This document shows positions 45,536-58,100 of a stretch of DNA of 64,000 nucleotides, piece by piece (positions within the stretch are counted from its first letter, which is position 1; each line of letters begins with the position of its first letter). Location of the stretch: NCBI GenBank assembly GCA_949152475.1, contig OX424563.1:15783001-15847000 (forward strand), read 5' to 3'. The position numbers and the translations under genes were made by a program. A model generated the notes under the pieces. That model ran no database searches and had not been told where the DNA came from. It saw only the letters and a list, made by a program, of their open reading frames with translations. The stretch is from Terebella lapidaria (lineage: Eukaryota; Annelida; Polychaeta; Terebellida; Terebellidae).

Positions 45536-47433
45536 CTAACCCTGTACTATTTGACACAACATAATCCGGATTCTACCAGATGTGATTTTTGCGATCATGC
45601 CATACAGTTTTGCAGCATGTAGTCAGGAAATATGTATATCAACTGCACTGTACACACACGAATACGCACCAACACTAAAATAATTTCACTGCTTTGGGCA
45701 TTGATCTATGAACTCGAGGTCCGTTACATTGTATGTCAGATTATCGAGCTAGATAACTGTATCAGTCAAACAGGTGGTCAAACGTATTTGAAAACCAATA
45801 CAGTAAAGTTCTAAGATGAAGTATACAACAAAGATGGCCTTGTCTTCGCATGATATCAGATTAAGTTACAATCAAAATTTTCATATAAACAAATTCAAAG
45901 TGGTCTCATATTTACTTCGGGCTGTTTCCACGGTCGCTACAAAACCTCTTGTCACAATGGTTTGGTGTTTAGTTTCTCGACACATTACAAAGATGTAAGA
46001 TAGTGTGTGGTAATAATTTGATTTTCTATTGGTTCATCACGCAGCATCAAATGGTGAGGGATGTTTTCAGGGATGATCTCGGAGTATACTGAAGTTATAT
46101 CCATATATGAACAGAAGGTTTCAAAGATGTATCTTATCAGATATTTCACAAGTAGGAACTCAGTGTCTATTCATTGGATATATGCGGAAAGGTCAGTCCT
46201 ATATAAGATAAAGCTATATGATTCCCCACACAATATTATCAGTTATCAAAGGTCAATTTAGGCTTATTGTATCAATGTATTTGACCCATCATCACAAATT
46301 TGCTCTGACAATGTGAAAAGCAGGAATAGATACATGTAAGTATATATACTCTAAGTATGCACTAAAAATGGGATACAATGTAATAGATGAGATACATCGT
46401 TGGTGATGTTGCAATGATTACTTCCATCTAGAAACGTTGACATAAATAGTAAACTCACTTGACACAGTTCCATAGACAGAGGCACATTTATCAGTCTACT
46501 AAGCATATTCGCTGCCTAGAAACGTTAACTGTAGGGGTCTGTCCTCCTGGAATAAAAGCGTTTGAATAATTGTTCTACCCATGACAGTCCATATCCTTGT
46601 GGCATATGAACCTCATAAATACAAGCCCAGTGACGCATGTACAACTGGATTTCAGTCCTTGCCAGATTATATTTATTAGTATGATTCCATGTTCTCCTTG
46701 ATTTGAACCTAACAACGTATCATTAGGAGCCAGAGCACCATCAATAACAACAAGCAACATTAATAGTAGTTTTGCGGTTTTAGAGTTCGAAGCAGGAATC
46801 TATTTCAAAATAATATTTGATTTCCCCAAGGGCGTGAGAAAACGTAGCAAGCGAAATTGGCTGTAACCCAATACGTCACCCTGGTCATCCGTTCACGTTA
46901 CTTTGTAATTTAGTCATTCAGTGGTTTGGAAAATCCAGATCATGATCTCAAATTACATTTGGAAAGTAGTGACAGGGCGTCAATGAAGAGATAATGGTTC
47001 ATATGGAGTGAGAATACAGAGAGGAGACACGTGAATAACGCTCTGTTTTTATGATCAATGGAGGTGAGAAGAGACGGCCTCTGTGGTAGTGTTAGATGGG
47101 TGTGAATTGCAGGGGCACGTGTTACTTTGTTAGGGTAATTACCGTATACTGAGTATGCCGACTCACTGCACATCGTATATTTGGCATGCTTGATATGACA
47201 TTCCAATGCGTACAACTGTTCTGTATGGATGTTTCCTATCATAACACAAAACAATACTTATAATTATAAATATATACCATAGATGATTGGGCTCAGATAG
47301 TAAGTGCTGCCGCTTAATATTACTCGTAAAAATGTTTCTTCTTTATTGAATATTATCTGAATCGCAGCACAATCTACCTGGATCAGAACTGTTTTGTTAT
47401 GTGTGTTATTTGTTATTTTACTCTCTTTTTCAG

Positions 47434-47499
47434 TTCTGAAGTCAACCAGAAATATCATTACTACCTTGACATCACATTCCACGACCATCTAGGCTCAAG
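47434..47499 (+). other. Exon-like segment K, tandem copy B
   Basis: Acceptor TTTTACTCTCTTTTTCAG, donor GTTAGTAC. Length is 66 bases, a multiple of three, fully open: SEVNQKYHYYLDITFHDHLG then SR. This is the cleanest of the four copies. After the donor, the next open stretch (47,527-47,606) reads VKGCYDTPPALHDLNPMIFL and on to a double stop. The protein family is not recognised. Confidence 0.42.
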
Positions 47500-49415
47500 G
47501 TTAGTACAATGCCGACAGTTTTGTGAGTGTGAAAGGCTGCTATGACACGCCACCTGCCCTCCACGACCTGAATCCCATGATATTTCTTGATGGTTTCTCA
47601 TACTGATGAGTCCATTGTCATGGTTCCTAGTCGTCAGCAAATGTGAAATTTTATAGCGTATTCTGTTGAACACAGCCATTGATGAAAAAACATGCAGAAC
47701 GGAAGACGTCATCATTGGAACCTAACGAACGTAAAACTTTTCAATTATGTCCGATTTTGCGCATCTCAGGGACACAATTGAATTCATATTCTGTTGCAAA
47801 AATGTAATCTGCAACATTATATTGCAAGGGGTTTTGTATTCCTGTCCAACTACTCAAATGAATGGGGGATGGGAAGTGCACTTGCGGTTTCACCACACTA
47901 TGTTTTCAACTTGTATGAATGAAAAGAAAAACGACAGTCCAAGAGCATGGCAGGTATAACACACCATCTCACGCGTGAGAAATACGCCAGACAAGCCTCA
48001 AAATAGATATCAGGAACTACGGTGGACTGCTCTTGTGCAATATGCCTCTTTCATGAGAAAGTAACAGCGACTCAATCAGGCATTGATGTTTCTCTAGCCG
48101 TTCACGCAAACATAAAGCAGCACTCTCAAGTCAATGTCTGCGACACTTTTCAGGCTTGACCAGTTTGCGAGGCCAAAACCAGAGATGTATGCTCAGTCCT
48201 GAAAGGCATATAACTTTTCTTGTAGAGCTGGACATGTTAGTCTCCTGTCCACAATATAGCAACAATGTGCTGAGGTTAACTCAATATAGTCACGTTGATA
48301 TTTTGTTGCGATCGATCGTTTGGATTTAACATCTATACAGATGATTTTATGGATGTTAAAAGGTTAAGCCCATGAAATATTTGATTCCATGTAATCAAGA
48401 TGCATTGCTCCACTTTGTACCAAATCTGGAATTATAGTTATTTTCAGAAGCACAGAATATTAACATCAAATTGCACATAAGTGCATTTTCAGATAGAGAC
48501 ACACCATGCCCCATGGCAACCCCCAAGTGTTCCATATTACACTGGTGATCAATATTCGAGATTTCACATTGCTGTTTTATCAGATAATTGGGAAAGTTTA
48601 TCTCCGAATAATTGGTTATCTGCAATTCAATATAAGCTTCGTTAGGCTGCACGGACTTTTTAGTGGACAGATAATGTCAATTCTGTAATAAAATACGAAC
48701 CCATATCACATAATGAGCATACAACTTAAGACAATGTATTCCTGGGAACATAGTGCAACGAGAACATCAATTTCTGGCTGGGGTTCTTTTGGTGCTCACC
48801 CGAGATATTTAATTTTTTTTCCGATGACGTGATTAGAAATGTCCAAATGGGTCCCGTCGATGTTTAATTTCACTGTAAAATTTTATACACGAGTGCTAGT
48901 ACATGAATGAAGGAAATATTTACTTTTCTTTTCAAGTATGCAATTTGAGGATGAAACAGATACCTTTCGACATCATATACCACCATATATCTTGTGTTGA
49001 AACATTTTCTGTAAAGAGAGATTAAAGCATACTACTGTCTAAGTTGGTTGGAGATGTTAATCACACTTTGCTGTGACTGTCAGAAGTTAAGGAAATTTTG
49101 GTCAATTTAGGACACAAGTTATTGCTTTGGCATAAGTCCATCCAACTATTTGTTATGTATGTGAGATAATGAATCGAATAATATAAAACATCGTCTGAAT
49201 TTTATTAGAGTTTTAGCACTGCTACAAGGATGATTTTGGCATATAACTACGGTTATGCATTGATTGTTTACTGATCATGTGCTGTGATAGTGTATCAAAT
49301 GAAATGATGAATTAGTACATGTACGTATCCATTGAGTTATTTTGTGGTTCGAATACCCCTGATGTCTGTGTCAGTGACACTACTCTTTTAATTATGCTTT
49401 AGTGTAGTGATTAAC

Positions 49416-49837
49416 GTAGTCCACTACAAACAGTGAGGCAATGAAGAGTCAAAATTTAAAAGTTTTTTCTTGAATATTGTCTCTTCCAAACGACCTAATT
49501 TTATAGAGTAACTGATCAGCATCCTAATACTGAAAAGAAAAAAGCGGGTCACAGTGCTGGTTTCTTCGACATATTCGATCAAAATCACAAACATTCACCA
49601 AAATTACATAAATTATGGCATTTTTGCACATTTGTTGTCCATATTCACATCTTGCATCGTGTTTTCCATGCGAACGGATACGGTGATCCCCTTTTTTCTT
49701 TTCAGTTTTAGGATTCTGATCAATTACTCTATAAAAAAAGTCATTTTAAAGCTCTAGATTATGTTGATACAGTTATTCCTTTTTTTTCAAAAACCCTTTG
49801 ATCCCCCCCCCCCTCCTCACTGTTTGGAGCGGAGTAC
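49416..49837. mobile_element. Snap-back MITE, copy 2 (422 bp)
   Basis: Same family as 5,520-5,933: ends GTAGTCCACTACAAACAG and, reverse-complemented, GTACTCCGCTCCAAACAG. The empty site is preserved in copy A at 42,234-42,246 (GTGATTAATTGTGG). In B this reads GTGATTAAC at the left flank and CTAAATTGTGG at the right, consistent with a TAA or TTAA target duplication. It therefore inserted after the tandem duplication. Poly-C at 49,803-49,812 is inside the right arm. Confidence 0.9.
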
Positions 49838-50799
49838 CTAAATTGTGGTTAAAAAGACGATAAGTGATCTAGATTATACAGTACAGTCTACAGGTTGTCC
49901 ACTTACAATATATATAGGTATTGTCAGTAATCCTCACAGCGGTGACATTCGAGCATCAAGGATGGAAACAGTCCATCCCAGTGTTGACATATCTTTCGGT
50001 TTCTATTAGTATTGTTTTTACTGTCCATTGATTACGCATGTCAGATATTTAGAAATTCAACATGCACTATTGATCCCAAACCCTGCTCACAGAGAGACAT
50101 TTTGGTCGTTGGTGAGGAATCAATTGAACAATAATTTGAGCACAAATAACCATTGAAATATGAGTGCTTGCTCAGGTTGACCCAGAATCTTCAGGTTTCA
50201 ATTTGCCACAATGATGTACAAAAACAGCCTCGACATTTCAAGGCCGGTGTAGTGTTGGCAGCTGTTTGTGGAATTCTGTATAATATGTTTGGATCCGTGT
50301 ATTGAAAGAGCTCGAAGGTCAATGCAAACTGGATTTTTGGAAAGCCCCAAAAATGTTATTATTTTGGCAACGCCACGACCAGTTCACAGTCAAACGTATA
50401 AATCAATAATGTCATGGGGCATGAAAATAATTAGTTTGACTGATATTCGGTTCCTAGACATGAACATTTTTGAAAGAGTCACATGTCGAACCTATGATGC
50501 GTCAATCTGAAATAATATGCCTGGATATAGACAAGTATGCATCCAATGCTAATTTTTATATAGTGAAGGTTGAATGTCCATCAATTTGTTGTTATTACAT
50601 GGTGCCTGAAACAAAACCCCTGAAAATGTATCTAGTTTGAGTTTAGACAGCAAATAACGTTTTTTGTTTGCACCTGTGTCGGATGGATTTATGGACGAAA
50701 ATACCATTTCCAAACCGGTCATGATAAAATAGATTAAACTTGTCAATTAGACTCATTTGATGCCAACATTCACTGCCCAAAATAAATATGAGTCCATTT

Positions 50800-51600
50800 T
50801 TAGGTCACCGGACCTATGGTCCGACAACATATTGGCATGGCGTTGCGTCAGTCGTCGTCGTCGTCCATCGTCCACATATTTATCTTATTGTTTACAGGCA
50901 AACTTTTCTGAAATTTTGCACAAAAATGCCGTAAAATATTTCAAGAAGGAGATATTTTCTAGTTTTTCGACTTTCGCAATTATTTCAAAATGGTGGCCAT
51001 TTTTGAAGAAAAAAGGCCAATTTTGGACTTTGCCGGCCGTTTCTCAAAATTTGTTCAGTAACTTTTTTCTTATTGATGCACAACACCCCTCATATATACC
51101 CCTGTGATGTGTATAAGTTTCGTTGCCCTTGAATCGCTCGAAGTGGGTCATTTTGGCCCAAACTCGGCCCAAATGGGACTTTCCCATGTTGAATTCTCTT
51201 ATGTTTTTTAATGTGACACAATATGCTTAATATGTCACTTAATATTAAGATTAGAGACTAGGAATCAATTGTGGACATATAGGAAATGATATATGCCAAA
51301 TATTCTCGTGACCTTGAATTTGACCTTTGACCTCATTCCAAGGTCAGAGCACAAAATATCTCGCTTATTATCGACTTTACAGCTTAGGAATCAATTGTGG
51401 ACATATAGGAAATGGTATACACCGAATATACTGATGACCTTGAAATTGATCTTTTACCTCGTTGTCAAGGTCAGAACACAAAATGGCCAATATCTCGATT
51501 ATTATCGACGAAACAGCTTAGTAATAAATTGTGGACATATGGGGAATATTATAATGTTTGCTGGATGTTCTTATGACCCAGAATTCGACCAGTGACCTTA
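50800..51600. repeat. AGGTCA-rich dispersed repeat, copy B
   Basis: Counterpart of 43,265-44,055 in tandem copy B, starting TTTTTAGGTCACCGGACCTA and with the same three internal units. After it, copy B passes straight into AATTTCAAGGCCATGGGACA, where copy A has an extra 730 bases. Confidence 0.65.
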
Positions 51601-51814
51601 ATTTCAAGGCCATGGGACAAAATGGCTAAAAACTAAAATATAAAACATGCAATCTCCGGTAACCTGTCTTAGCCTTTGGGCTTATTGTTTTTAACCTGGG
51701 GGAGAGCTGAATAATAAATGCCGATAAAGGGGCATGCCACATTTATTGCCACCATTCGTTGAAATTACTTTCAATGTAACAATGTTTGGCATATACAATA
51801 CTGATATGTCATCC

Positions 51815-52344
51815 AACAAACTGTTTTTTTTAGTTGGATGTTTGCTATTGTACATGACTGCTCTAGCATGCGTGTTTATATGGGAATACAGAGATTGCAG
51901 GTATTCTTCTGTGATGGATTTCCAAATCAGTTGAAATTTGACACGTAGTTCATTGATATTACCAATGGAACAGCCCGGAGTTTGTTTGCTATATATCCCC
52001 AGACAGTTTCTATGATCTCTAGGTCAGAACTGTTGCATGGCCATGTCCACATGATATTCAGGCTGCCCGAGGGCGGTGGCATGGAGCGTTGTCTGCTTGT
52101 GAGATGAAAGTTGTATCGTTGATCCCTGAAGATGTTTTCTACAGATCGCAAAATAAAACTTGTTCAAGGATTGCGATGTAGGTTTCACTGTTCATAGTCA
52201 GCAGATGTTCCATAAGCTCGCCCTCTGATCGGTGACGTTTTGCGAAACGTATTGCTCATGCTTTTTACGCGAACGATAGGCTTGCTGTCACTCTTGAACA
52301 GTGTGAAGCGCGATTCGTCTGAGAACATCACATGCTCCCATTGA
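51815..52344 (-). pseudogene. Diverged Tc1-like transposase fossil, copy B
   Basis: Counterpart of 44,985-45,535. It keeps MFSDESR (near 52,325), WPCNSSDLEIIETVWGYIAN (near 52,020) and the C-terminal stretch. The place of the DNAPCHRS motif is altered by a small deletion. Same stops and shifts as copy A in most places, so it was already dead when duplicated. Confidence 0.82.
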
Positions 52345-52714
52345 TTCTAACCCTGTACTATCTGACACCACATAATCCGGATTCTACCAGATGTGATTTT
52401 TGCGATCATACCATACAGTTTTGCAGCATGTAGTCTGGAAATACGTATATCAACTGCACTGTACGCACACAAATACGCACCAACACTAAAATAATTTCAC
52501 TGTTATGGGCATTGATCTATGAACTCGAGGTCCGTTACATTGTATGTCAGATTATCGATCTATATAACTGCATTAGTCAACAGGTGTTCAAACGAAAAGT
52601 TTCAAGATGAAATATACAACAAAGATGGCCTTGTCTTTGCATGATATCAGATTAAGTTACAATCAAAATTTTCTTATAAACAAATTCAAAGTGGTCTCGT
52701 ATATACTTTGGGCG

Positions 52715-53095
52715 GTGTATTAATTTGATGTTAATTATAATTTTGACAATAAACCACCTTTGACGCACAATTGATGTCCAATATTATGAATAATCGGTAA
52801 CATAACAAAGATGTGATAGTCCTCTTAGAGCAATATAACGGGGACCTGTACATGTAATGGGTGATTCTTTTTGTAATTATCTATATCGACATATCGGCCC
52901 AACATAGAAAACAATTTGATGTATTATTGGTGATTTAATCTGTTTTGCGTTTTGCAATGGCATTTTTGTATCAGTTAATATATCAGGTAGAACGAGTGAC
53001 ATGCTTATTTTTTTGATGAATTGCGTACCATCTGTGACGATATGCCAAAAGACAGCGGAACACCATAGAATGTTGCATGCAACTAATGGATGTTT
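52715..53095. other. Unassigned spacer after copy B
   Basis: No paralogue or motif identified. A minus-strand frame (52,877-53,248, 123 codons) spans it and the start of block E; the block E part is not open in the 58.2-kb copy, so no gene is called. Confidence 0.4.
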
Positions 53096-53099
53096 TGAA

Positions 53100-53960
53100 A
53101 TGTAACATTCTAACCCCGAATAACCAATTATGTAGCCCACAATATCCAGCTTAAAACCAGCAGCGTTGCTCACACTGTTCTGCGAACATTCCGCCCGGGT
53201 TAGTTGTTCTTTAATCAACACGCGGGGTAACCTTGGCGATACCTCCAAGCAGGAACCTTAATTGACATGATAAATGACGGGAAAGGCTGATATTCTTGTC
53301 CAAACATTGCATGGCTTTACTTGTTGGCCCATGGGAAACCATAGCAGAACACTATACTTTTAAATGATATTTAACCGTTGTCCTGTTTTCTTTGGTACAT
53401 TTAAAGGAAATTTAATGCAGTATATCCTAAACGAATAAACACATAAAACATGTGCCCAATCCCATGAAGCATGTGTGTGGAATTGCAGCTTTCAGCGATA
53501 TTCAGTTTTCTATGAATGCTCCATGAATTTTATTATCAAACATATTGTTCTTATAAGAAGTTTTCACCCATATTTCCCGCCACATCACACTGATACTATT
53601 TGTATTACAAAAAACGTTATAATTTAACTTTTAGGAACCAAATAATTATGTCCTACCATAAACACCAGAATCATCATTCCCTGGCGATTATCGGCGCTAT
53701 AAAACACTCCGCGGGGTAAAGTCCAGGACAGACCATTATTGATCAGCACTTTGAGACTGACTAGTGCCATTACATTGATCTGGCATGAGATTTCCATGTA
53801 TCTGTTATATTACATTTATCTATACTGTTGAATTGTTAGCCCGCTCTCCTCATCTGATATATTGGAATGAATATAAGTACAAACCTCGAATCCCCATTCC
53901 ACTGTTGATTTAGGTATCCTTTTCCATACAGCAATACATACCACTATTATTGAACCTTCA
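53100..53960 (+). repeat. Array unit III: blocks E, beta, alpha
   Basis: Block E (53,105-53,245) matches 58,185-58,345 and 35,230-35,330 (ACAATATCC.GC, CATTC.G and CTTTAATCA.CACGC landmarks). Block beta (53,255-53,480) begins TTGACATGATAAATGACGGG, as at 58,355. Block alpha (53,590-53,710) has CACTGATACTATTTGTATTA and AAAACGTTATAA, shared with 35,340. The order matches units I and II. Confidence 0.72.
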
Positions 53961-55300
53961 AACCGCATGCAAGGGAATCGCTCAAAGCCATGCCAACGAT
54001 GGGACTTTACAAAGTTTTGCACATGTGTTGTGACAATAAGACCCCACAGACTTAGTACCTGTTCCTCAACAGAGATTGTTATATATCATGCACTGCATGG
54101 CAATTATAAGAACAAGGTCGATGAGTATTTTCTGACGTATATATCATCATGAGTAAGAAACGTGATGTTTTGGGTTACAATCTAGCTGAATGTAATCAAG
54201 ATGAACAAACCAAGTCGGTGTATATTTGGTGTTCGGAATTTCTCGGATGGAATTGGTTAATGGATTTCCATGCTGATTTAATGACGGATTATCGCCGAAA
54301 CCCCGGCCAACATCTAATGGTTTTGTGATGTTGGAGTTCCATGGCTTATTGGGAACGTTTCTGTGATATGTCCTCCAGTCAAGGAAACCACAGCGACCTA
54401 CTTGTACATCTTTTCTGATGGAAGTTTTTCTGATATTCAGACACTTTCACTGATGTAGGTGATTGTAAGTAAGGCTGTTTCATTGAGTTAATAACAATTT
54501 GCCTGCACTTGCTTTGTTTCGAGATGGGACATTACATCCACCAAGAATACAATGATGAATTGGATAAACATCAATTATTTGCAGAGATGTTTTGTCAACC
54601 AGTCTGATTAGTTTGATAATGTGATAACAATTAGCCACTATTGACATTTCTATGTGGCAATTGAAGCTTGAACACAAGATATTGTTTATTATCAGATAAT
54701 GATGATCAAAATATAGGTACTCTCCATTCAGCTATAGGTGGGGATTTGATATCTTTCGTCATATAATAATGGTTCCGAAGTACAGTTTTGTTGGAAGAAA
54801 TAAATATAATATCAGATCTTCCTTGTAATTCTGTGTACAATGAAGAATCAATGTGCAATCTTCAAGACTGCTCATGTTCACCAGTTGCATGTTAATGGGC
54901 TCTGTAGACTCATATAGCTACGCATTATGAACAAGCTTCATGTAAATAAATCCGTCATGTCAGTGTTCTATGAATCCGTAATCGATTGTCAACGTTCACC
55001 TCTAACATAATGAAAGATACGACTCATCCTCTCCATTGTATGTACAACATACTATCGTCCGGCAAACGCCTGTCTCGCATAAAAACATCTCTCTACAGCA
55101 AATTATTTGTTCCAAACAGCATACTTATGTACAATTCGTATTTATCCATGTCCTCATATCATTTTGAAATACGTTTGTGTTCCACCCTATACATACATGT
55201 ATGATTCTGATCAAAGCATGTTTCATTATTGACGATCCAATAAAAGATATCTTATCTGATCTTATCTCAAATGAGAATAACCCCACATGTTGTCGTTCCT
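53961..55300 (+). repeat. Array unit III: block a and flanks
   Basis: 54,030-54,110 matches 36,090-36,160. Block a at 54,255-54,350 reads SEFLGWNWLMDFHADLMTDY then RRNPGQHLMVL and a stop. Its nearest match is 23,049. Block b is mostly missing; 54,590-54,650 keeps the TGATAACAATTAGCCAC stretch seen at 36,850. 54,680-55,300 has no clear relative. Confidence 0.6.
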
Positions 55301-55317
55301 TTTTGCCTGACATTCTG

Positions 55318-55870
55318 GGGGACATATACAGCCTAAAATATACATGTACATCATTGTCCCTTACATGAAAACCCCAAACCCAGGACGGTTATGTGAGCCA
55401 CAAAGACTGAGATTGTGACATTAGGAGGATCTATTTACACTACTGTTTTCCTTTGTTGAACTGCATACTGTGTTGCCAGACAAATGTTCACATGAAGTAC
55501 CGGGTTGGGTTGCACAAAAGTGTGTTGTTCAGAGCAAGATTTTTTTCTGGACAACAAACCTCATATTTCTTTGGTACTTGTGCTGAGTGTCAGATTATCT
55601 CTCGTGACATTGTTTTGTTCAGTTCCAAGTAGGATATCAGTGGTGATGCATCTATTTTCAATCACATTGGCCCTAGTGTCTTCTCTGATGGCAGCCTTGT
55701 CATCATTTCCATTGGATACCTGGGATCAAGTCAAGGCCCAATCCATCAATCACCTAACCGGGGTGAATGAGTTGATGCATCTCGTAATTTCGGATGCCAA
55801 TCAGGCCTCCAAGATGGAAAAGTGACCAAATTCTTTGGTACAACACTTATACGTCACAAAGGTGTGACGG
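55318..55870 (+). repeat. Promoter-like block and block F, unit III
   Basis: The promoter-like block (55,318-55,445) has ACCCCAAACCCAGGACGG, then TTATGTGAGCCA and TAGGAGGATCTATTTACAC. The leader-like start of units I and II is not kept. Block F (about 55,600-55,830) is open from 55,505 through 55,825 (106 codons), ending PLDTWDQVKAQSINHLTGVN, then ELMHLVISDANQASKMEK. This is the longest open copy of block F. No signal, domain or splice confirmation. Confidence 0.5.
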
Positions 55871-56479
55871 AAAAGGTGTGGAAGGCTTTCTCATATTTCT
55901 TATATATATGTCATTTATGAGAGTCTTTGACCCGGATTTGTTATTGTTTTGACCAACAACTGATTACAGGATGCATGGCTTCTACACATGGTCAATTCGT
56001 ATATCCATGTGTTCTCTCATCATCTGAGGGGTAGATATTATCAATTTTGAATATCGTTACAATAATAGTAGATAGACTATATTAGCATAAATTATTGTAC
56101 TTTACTGGATTGAACAACTGCAATGTTTTCACAGGGGGTTCAATAAGTACATCAGCTTTGCAGTGGCAAATACCATGTCCATCAATTCTTACCAGATGAA
56201 AACCAATAGATAGCATGAAGCATAATGTGTGTCATCTATTATCGACCGTTGCAAGTCTCATACATTGTTTGAGATTGGTATTCTAATGCAACATATGTAA
56301 TCGGCAATATATCAATCTTCACAATGGAACATTTCAGAGACAATGGATCATTTCTGAGTTGTTGAGGACGCACTGCATATGAGATATGCATATATATCTC
56401 AAATGTCTTGTGATTTGTTCTATAGCCAATAACTGATCATGATTGTGAAGGTCCACAGACTCAGCCGAAATGACCTATA
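55871..56479. other. Unit III spacer
   Basis: Lies between blocks F and I. Parts resemble 59,990-60,480 (a TGTC/TTGATT-rich stretch and the later GATGGGTTCAATGAGTAC against GGGGGTTCAATAAGTAC), so it is an intra-array duplicate. No gene seen. Confidence 0.5.
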
Positions 56480-57170
56480 TCTGGTGTGATGTCTTGGATT
56501 TAGATTACCCATGATGACTAAGATGGTATCTGGTCTGGCCGGGATTGATCATTCTCGAGTCCTCGTGGATGTTTAGCCTCACCGTGTGTGAATGGCTGTT
56601 TAGGTAGTTTGACATTCATAACCATATATCATGACACAAGATGTATATATCTTGAGAGACATTTGTGCTAAATATTCATAACATTTTATCGGCTGTTGCC
56701 TACTTATGTGGTGTCAGTACCCAGTTTATTGCTCCATAAAATAGGCTACACACAGTTTGACGCAGCGTGTTGTTGAATGAGATTCATTAGTGCGATGATA
56801 GTTACAAAATTATGGATTAGTTAGTTCTGTTCAGAATACTACCAAGTTATTTTTCGGTTTGTGTGTCGTCTCATTTTTAATTTCGCCATTCATTTTTTTC
56901 CTAACGTTATAAACGATAGGACATGCATCCTTGATACATCTCCACAATTCTTTGTTCATCAGTCACTCCTTGAATGGAGATATTACATACATGTAGTTGA
57001 CAGATCTACCAGATTTTATTTTGAACATGATTGGTGTGTAAGTGCAGGCTAATTGTGAATAATTATTGCATCAATGTATTTAAACCACTGTTATCAATTT
57101 ATACTGACAGTATAAATATGTGTGTCCTCAGAGATAGCTAACATAATCTGAATATGCACCTCGAAATTAG
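56480..57170 (+). repeat. Array block I, unit III
   Basis: Matches 60,510-61,130 at high similarity over 600 bases: AGATTACCCATG.TGA, GGTCTGGCCG, TTGAGAGA.AT.TGTGCT, CCACACAGTTTGACCCA-like and GTGTGTAAGTGCAGGCTA. The two copies are about 4.0 kb apart, so units III and IV are the closest neighbours apart from copies A and B. Confidence 0.78.
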
Positions 57171-57214
57171 GATAACCTGAATAGATGTGAATATCATTTG
57201 CATACAAGACTACT

Positions 57215-58100
57215 TATGTGAAAATTAGTCATTTGAATTCTAACGCCCTTCATTGTTGGTTATAGCTTCTAGCAATAATGGTGTTGGCATTTAAATATTA
57301 TTTAACTGTTATTTTTCACCGATCAAGTGTTTTGTTTTGTTTTAAATGAGACAGTATGTCTCATTGAGTTCTTTGTGGTTTGGAACTGTGATGTATGTGT
57401 TTCACTGACAATACTTTTGTAATTTTGTATGAGTGTGATGTTTTTTGTAGTATAAAAAACAAACTGTGGTATCGATTGTAGAACTCCATGCATAGGTTGT
57501 CCATAGATAAATTTAGAGTGCTATACTCGATTATCCTCGAAATGGAGCCATTGAGCTACAATCCATGTCATTCAAACATCAAGGATTGACATATTTCGTT
57601 GTTTAGTGTCAATGTTAGAATGAGTTTATCAGTTGGGTACGCCAGTACATTTTTCCCCTGCACCTTTCAATATCGATGCCAGGCCGCTTTTACTGATAGA
57701 CATTGTCGTCATTGGTGGAAAAATCATTTGTACTATCGTTCGGGCAAAAATGACCAATGAATTACAAATGCTTGCTCAGCTTGACCAAGAATCTTCAAGT
57801 GTAAAATCGCCACAATGATGCACAAAAACAACCCTGGCATTCCAAGGCTGGTGTAGTATTGGCAGCTGTTTGTGGATCTCTGCAAACAGATGTTTTAATC
57901 CATGTATTGAAAGAGCTCGAAGGTCAATACAAACTTAATAATGGATTGTTGGATATAACAACAAATGCATGTATTTTTTGTAATATTAGATTCCGTTCAC
58001 AGTCAGACGTATCCGTTCACAGTCAGACGTATGAATGAATAATATAAGACAAGGAAAAATTATTATTTTAGTTAGTAGCCAGTTACTAGACATGGACATT
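57215..58100 (+). repeat. Array blocks G0 and G, unit III
   Basis: 57,215-57,370 matches 34,540-34,690. Block G0 (57,465-57,640) and G (57,690-58,080) follow. A frame in G reads TTLAFQGWCSIGSCLW, then ANRCFNPCIERARRSIQT and two stops. The last part is also readable at 50,300 (DPCIERARRSMQT) but in an indel-shifted context. At 57,992-58,031 a 20-base unit, CCGTTCACAGTCAGACGTAT, is repeated in tandem. Confidence 0.68.

Larger units (their letters stand above)
38462..45925 (+). repeat. Recent tandem duplication, copy A (7.46 kb)
   Basis: Direct copy of 45,926-52,714. Left edge matches CACGGTCGC at 38,465 and 45,929; the right edge is the shared TTCAAAGTGGTCTC and about 20 further bases before 45,925. 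Sampled stretches look about 90-95% identical by eye. Copy-specific sequence includes the double hairpin (38,981-39,180), a TE at 44,118-44,726, and a 19-base duplication in the exon-like segment. The breakpoints lie inside array block J and after block G. Confidence 0.95.
45926..52714 (+). repeat. Recent tandem duplication, copy B (6.79 kb)
   Basis: Direct head-to-tail copy of 38,462-45,925, starting exactly where copy A ends. It lacks the double hairpin and the 44-kb TE of copy A, and has gained a snap-back MITE at 49,416-49,837. Unit III sequence resumes a few hundred bases after its end. Confidence 0.95.

Noticed and set aside
40302-47715. Minus-strand frames shared by copies A and B (starting MMTSSVL)
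   Set aside because: Shared only because of the recent duplication; the older copies at 28.4 and 62.3 kb do not keep them.
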